A stretch of 64,000 nt of DNA, from positions 6,251,501 to 6,315,500 of the forward strand of contig CM034102.1 in NCBI GenBank assembly GCA_019914945.1, in the 5' to 3' direction. This document shows, piece after piece, positions 60,206 to 64,000 of the stretch (positions within the stretch are counted from its first letter, which is position 1; the number at the start of each line of letters is the position of its first letter). The notes beneath the pieces were generated by a model that saw nothing but the letters and a program-made list of their open reading frames with translations, was not told where the DNA came from and did not search any database. A program made the position numbers and the translations under genes. The DNA is from Typha latifolia. Taxonomy: Eukaryota; Streptophyta; Magnoliopsida; Poales; Typhaceae.

Positions 60206-60796
60206 TCACTATCACCAAAATCACTCAAGCCCACCATCACTCGAACTGCACTCTACTCCATCTTCCTCCCAACCAAGCTGATACGGTTTAGCCAGCTGAG
60301 TAGGAGGGGGTGGTTGACATTGGGTTCGGTGCCCATTGGAGGAGTTATTCGGATATTGATACGATGATGTGACTCGGACTTCATCGACTTATCTCTACCA
60401 TGGATACACCTTACAGCTTCGTCGAGGACCTAGACCTGTAGGGTATCAGTTTGGTGTGGTCCCACCGCTGGTCCTTTTTGAGGCACCGATCTTCGTCGAG
60501 GAGATGACAAAGCTGATCGATTCATGACATATTACTTTAAAGCATTATGATAATTTTGCATTGCGTCAATTCTATGCAGCAATGTTTGGAACATGTCCCT
60601 AAGTTCATCCGCCAAGCCCATATTCACATCTATGGATATTGGTTGACTCGGTTCTGCCGTGGTGCTCCAAAGGAATCGGCCTCACGGTTAGAGTTATCGT
60701 GGGTTGAGTCTTCCCTTATCGGTGTGCTCTCCATTGGTCTCCTAGTCGACGTTATTTTCTTTGTTTCAACCATTAATGGAGGTCTGAGGTTCGCCT
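60206..60796 (-). pseudogene. Gag N-terminal remnant of a minus-strand gypsy element
   Basis: On the minus strand, just downstream of the primer site, frames give ELRDMFQTLLHRIDAMQNY and PPPPTQLAKPYQLG, the coiled start and Pro-rich linker style of a plant gypsy gag. Stops are present. The boundary with the 56351-56929 host sequence lies somewhere near 60300. Confidence 0.4.
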
Positions 60797-60810
60797 GGCT
60801 CTAATACCAA
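60797..60810 (-). other. Primer binding site beside LTR3
   Basis: Minus strand TTGGTATTAGAGCC lies directly after the LTR end at 60811 and matches the tRNA-iMet primer site with one change. It marks LTR3 as a 5' LTR. Confidence 0.7.
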
Positions 60811-61702
60811 TGATAGGGTCTACAATACCAAATTGAGAGGCTCTGATACTAATGATAGGTTTACGGAATAATTTCTTCAAGATCTAAATTTATTATAGGA
60901 AGTAGTCCACGCAACTGAGGGACAATATTCACAAAATTTTCTTAGTCAGAAAATTACAAAACCAAGTGGAATCGATTCATAACAATGTGATCTACAATTT
61001 TTGTATTTACGCCTTTCGCATACTCAAACTAAAACTAGGACAAAAACATAATATATTGTGGATGATGGTGGTGATGACGGGTGGAGTGGATGTTAGGGTT
61101 ATGGATGGTAATGGGGATGAGGGTGGATGGTTGATGTTGTTTAAGGGATAAAGACGAAGGAGAAGAAGTGGCCGAGATCCCAAGGAAGAGGGAGGACTCA
61201 ATAGACGAGGGAAATTAGAAGTTAGGAGAGACCTTGCCAACGGTAGAGGTGGTAAGTTGGTGAAGAGGGAGGAGGGAGATTAGGGTAGAGAGAATAGAGA
61301 AATGATAAGAGGTAAGAAACCAATAATCCAATAGCATAATGATTTTGACTACCATCCACACCTTTATAGAGACTAGCTAATAAGCCAAAATACAATTATT
61401 AACCCTAATTCTAGAATATTCCCACCGATCACGTTCGAATGTGTTCGATCGTGTTCAAACGCACAAAATGCATTCTCTGTCGATGTGAACGCAATGCAGG
61501 CGTTCGAATGACGTGTTCAAATGCGCTCGACCATGTTTGAACGTGCATTTTGCATTCTCTGTATTTGCGAACCTGATGCAGACATTCACAAATGCGTTTG
61601 AACGTGCCCCCAACCACGTTCAAATTCGACTTATAAAAAATTTATTTTAATAAAAATAAATAACTAATACAATAAGAAAAGACCCTAACTAAATGTATTA
61701 CA
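60811..61702 (-). repeat. Gypsy LTR, minus orientation (LTR3)
   Basis: Starts TGTAATACATTTAGTTAGGG at 61702 on the minus strand and ends CCCTATCA at 60811 (892 bp). It has the same internal layout as LTR1 and LTR2. Its palindrome array (61428-61625) is heavily decayed: only two exact TTCGAA cores remain (61434, 61503), with TTCAAA and TTTGAA in place of others, the expected result of C-to-T change at CpG. Confidence 0.8.
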
Positions 61703-62160
61703 TTGATGAGCACTTTTATTTCAAGGTTATGGGAGGAGATATGGGCGAATGTTCATGCTCTATGTCCTACCACTCTTGAGGAGGCTGTGAGGATGGAGCA
61801 AAAGCACAAGGCTATGAAAATGGCAACGAAGGCAAGTTGGGGCAGTCGTGATAGGCGGTTTGCACCGAGAATGTCAGTTGGAAATTCTGCGGGTTCAAGG
61901 GCAGTGGCTGCTAGTACAGGGGCACGACCACCTTTTAAGACCATCTTTCGATGTTAGAGGAGGCACAAGACCCCCGTTCGAACTCCCACACCTGCCCAAG
62001 TGGAGGTGCGAAAGGTGAAGGGGCTTTACTTTCGATGCAATAAACATTTCACCCCCGGTCATCGTTGTTCCAAACCGATCGGGAATGTGATGCTCATCGA
62101 CGGTCTCGAGGAGGACGATGAGATTGTTGGTGATGGAGAGTATGCAGAGGAGGTCTTTGG
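61703..62160 (+). pseudogene. gag: gypsy gag C-terminal part
   Basis: Reads SRLWEEIWANVHALCPTTLE and EAVRMEQKHKAM, the helical gag end, then the zinc knuckle GLYFRCNKHFTPGHRC near 62015-62065. The first Cys of the usual CX2C is Tyr here, so the knuckle is defective. A stop and frameshift fall at about 61954. Confidence 0.75.
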
Positions 62161-64000
62161 GAGGACGTGGAGGAGGGCGCAGAGGAAGATATCCAATCAG
62201 AGATATTGATGCATGCATATTTAGGTACTTTCGTGCCGAGGACATTGCGGGTTTATAGACTAATTAGAAAGCATTGTGTGCACATCCTTATCGATTCTAG
62301 GAGTACACACGACTTTCTAGATGAGAGGTTGGTGAGGAAGATGGGCTTGGACGCTGAATCGACTACGGGGTTTGAGGTTGCTATTGGAGACGGCACAAAG
62401 CTTCAGGCAGAGAGCTTGTGCCGCTAGGTTAGTATACAGGTGTAAGGGCACGACATCATTGTGGAATGTATCCATTGGCACTACAAAGAGCGAACAGTGT
62501 CCTTGGTACTTAGTGGTTGTAGAGCTTGGGACCCGTCACATTTGATTTTCAGAGTATGTGAATGAAATTTCAGCAAAGAAATAAAAAGGTGTGGCTTGAT
62601 GGTGTTCGATTCCTACCGAGTCCAACATTGCAGCCGATAGTGGGGCTACCTTGTGCTAGTGATTGGGCCTATCTTCTTCAGTTAGGACCAATAGGAGATG
62701 AGACTCAAATGAGTCTAGGTACTATATTTAATTTCTCTAATTTATTGTGCCCAAGGCTACACCGGCGAAAGTGAGACCGTATCAGTATCCACATATGCAG
62801 AAGGAAGTTATCTCTAAAATGGTGGCTGAGATGTCAGAGCGAGGCCTCATACAACTAAGTCATAGTTCTTACTCATCACCCATGTTATTAGTGCGAAAGA
62901 AGGACGGGTCGTGGGGTTTTTATGTTGACTTTGGGGCACTAAACTTTATCACCGTCAAGGACCAGTATCCCATTCCGGTCATAGAGGAGCTGATGGACAA
63001 GCTTGCAAGGGTGACCATATTCAGCAAGCTTGACTTGAGGGCTGGGTATCGTCAAATTAGTGTTCACTAGGAGGATGTGCACAAAACCACATTTCAGACT
63101 ACGAACATGCACTACGAGTTACGGGTGATGCTGTTCGGCCTCACCAATGCTCCAGCAACTTTTCAAAGCCTAATGAATGATACTTTTAAGCCTCTACTAC
63201 GACGGTATGTCTTGGTATTTTTTGACGATATTTTGGTGTACAATAGGACTAAAATGGAGCATCTGCGGCATTTAGAGGATTTGTTGAATTTGTTAGAGCA
63301 AAACCTACTGAAGGAGTGGTAGCGGTTACTCAAGTGGAATATTTAGGCCACATCATAATAGCGGAAGGAGTGGCGGCGGATCCTCAATAGGTGGCGTGTA
63401 TGACAGCTTGGCTGATCCCTACTTCTACCATAGGATTGTGCGACTTCTTAGGGCTGACCAAGTATTGTTGCTGCTTCATTGCCGGGTATAGCAAGATCAC
63501 TGCTCCTCTCACTTCATTGCTGAGCATTGCTTAGGAAGGACTCTTTTAGATGGACGGAGGATGCCACTGCAGCATTTGAAGAAGTAAAAACAACAATGAC
63601 AACGACGCCCGTTCTAGCTCTATTAGGCTTCAGTAAAGAGTTCATTATGGAATGCGATGCGTCGTGGGTTGGTATAGGAGCTATACTAATGCAAGGAGGA
63701 TGTCCCATAGCTTTTCTAAGCAAGGCTTTATTGTAGAAATCCCAGCAATTGTCGACTTATGAGAGGGAGATGTTGGCAATCTTCCACGCGGTGACGAAGT
63801 GGATGCCTTATTTGATTAGTAGACAATTTATTATTTGAACTGATCAAAGGAGTCTTCCATACTTTATGGGACAGGGTATCCACACTCTGACACAGCAGAC
63901 GTGGGTCACAAAATTGCTAGGTATGATTATAATATTCAGTACAAGAAGGGGACAGAAAATAGAGCGGCGGATGTACTATCGTGCCAACCCGATACCGCCG
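62161..64000 (+). pseudogene. pol: gypsy pol pseudogene, second copy
   Basis: Protease has DSRSTHDF, where the catalytic Asp-Ser-Gly has Arg for Gly, so it is inactive. Reverse transcriptase runs 62747-63322 with [11 protein letters not shown], a stop at 63068, [11 protein letters not shown] and the catalytic FFDDIL. RNase H begins near 63640 (ECDASWVGIG, then LSTYEREMLAIFHAVTKW) and the window ends at NRAADVLSCQPDT. A 10-base duplication at 63515-63535 (ATTGCT words) adds a frameshift compared with the first copy. Confidence 0.88.

Larger units (their letters stand above)
61703..64000 (+). mobile_element. Second plus-strand Ty3/gypsy element, gag-pol part
   Basis: Runs to the window end. 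Its left edge abuts LTR3 exactly, but in opposite orientation, so the 5' part of the element was replaced or displaced. From about 62160 on it aligns with the element that opens the window (GGAAGATATCCAA near 30 and 62185), about 62 kb apart in direct orientation. Confidence 0.9.

Noticed and set aside
59580..60224. Minus-strand open frames with SLSLSL and SSSSFFFL tracts
   Set aside because: Products of GA/CT and trinucleotide repeats in the TGTAA element.
60547..60804. 85-codon plus-strand open frame
   Set aside because: Antisense to the gag-like remnant next to LTR3; no recognisable domain.

Overview
The window is nuclear DNA of a flowering plant. It has split genes with GT/AG introns, several classes of LTR retrotransposon and LINE in nested and decayed states, long AT-rich spacers and many plant-type microsatellites. 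The strong GC contrast between the gene exons at 46-47 kb and 6-7 kb and their surroundings suggests a monocot, but the sequence alone does not fix the species.

Three host genes are recognisable, all on the minus strand. (1) 5862-7475 is a five-exon BTB/TAZ scaffold gene (BT family, 373 aa), intact. (2) 10112-16370 is a type IIB autoinhibited Ca2+-ATPase of the ACA1/2/7 kind. Six exons from 14328 down to 10112 are intact and code for 962 residues of pump core. The ancestral first coding exon, which carries the calmodulin-binding autoinhibitory segment, survives at 15540-15709 only as a frameshifted remnant. An upstream exon (16370-16203) ends at a GTAAGT donor in exactly the phase needed to join the intact exon at 14328, and would supply an unrelated leader. 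(3) 46095-47275 is a two-exon armadillo-repeat gene (363 aa), intact, with two G-boxes and a CCAAT box upstream.

The rest is mostly mobile DNA. A decayed Ty3/gypsy pol with its 3' LTR occupies 1-4061. LINE remains lie at 19.4-21.8 kb, 36.0-38.5 kb (split by an LTR-like insertion) and 43.2-44.9 kb. A cluster of LTR elements fills 26.3-32.1 kb. A second gypsy zone at 55.5-64 kb holds two minus-strand LTRs, a 3.27-kb TGTAA...TTACA element with a 5-bp target duplication, and a second plus-strand gypsy gag-pol that is homologous to the one at the start of the window. A relative of the TGTAA element starts at 51364.

Two signals stand out. The first is the Ca2+-ATPase whose regulatory N-terminus has been lost while its catalytic body is kept, with an in-phase replacement leader. 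The second is a 12-bp palindrome, GCGTTCGAACGC, reiterated in tandem arrays inside several different LTR-like sequences (3.2, 28.3, 36.8-37.2, 56.0-56.3 and 61.4-61.6 kb), often in decayed CpG-depleted form. The gypsy LTRs also carry tandem copies of a tRNA-Met primer-binding-site-like unit at their 3' edge.
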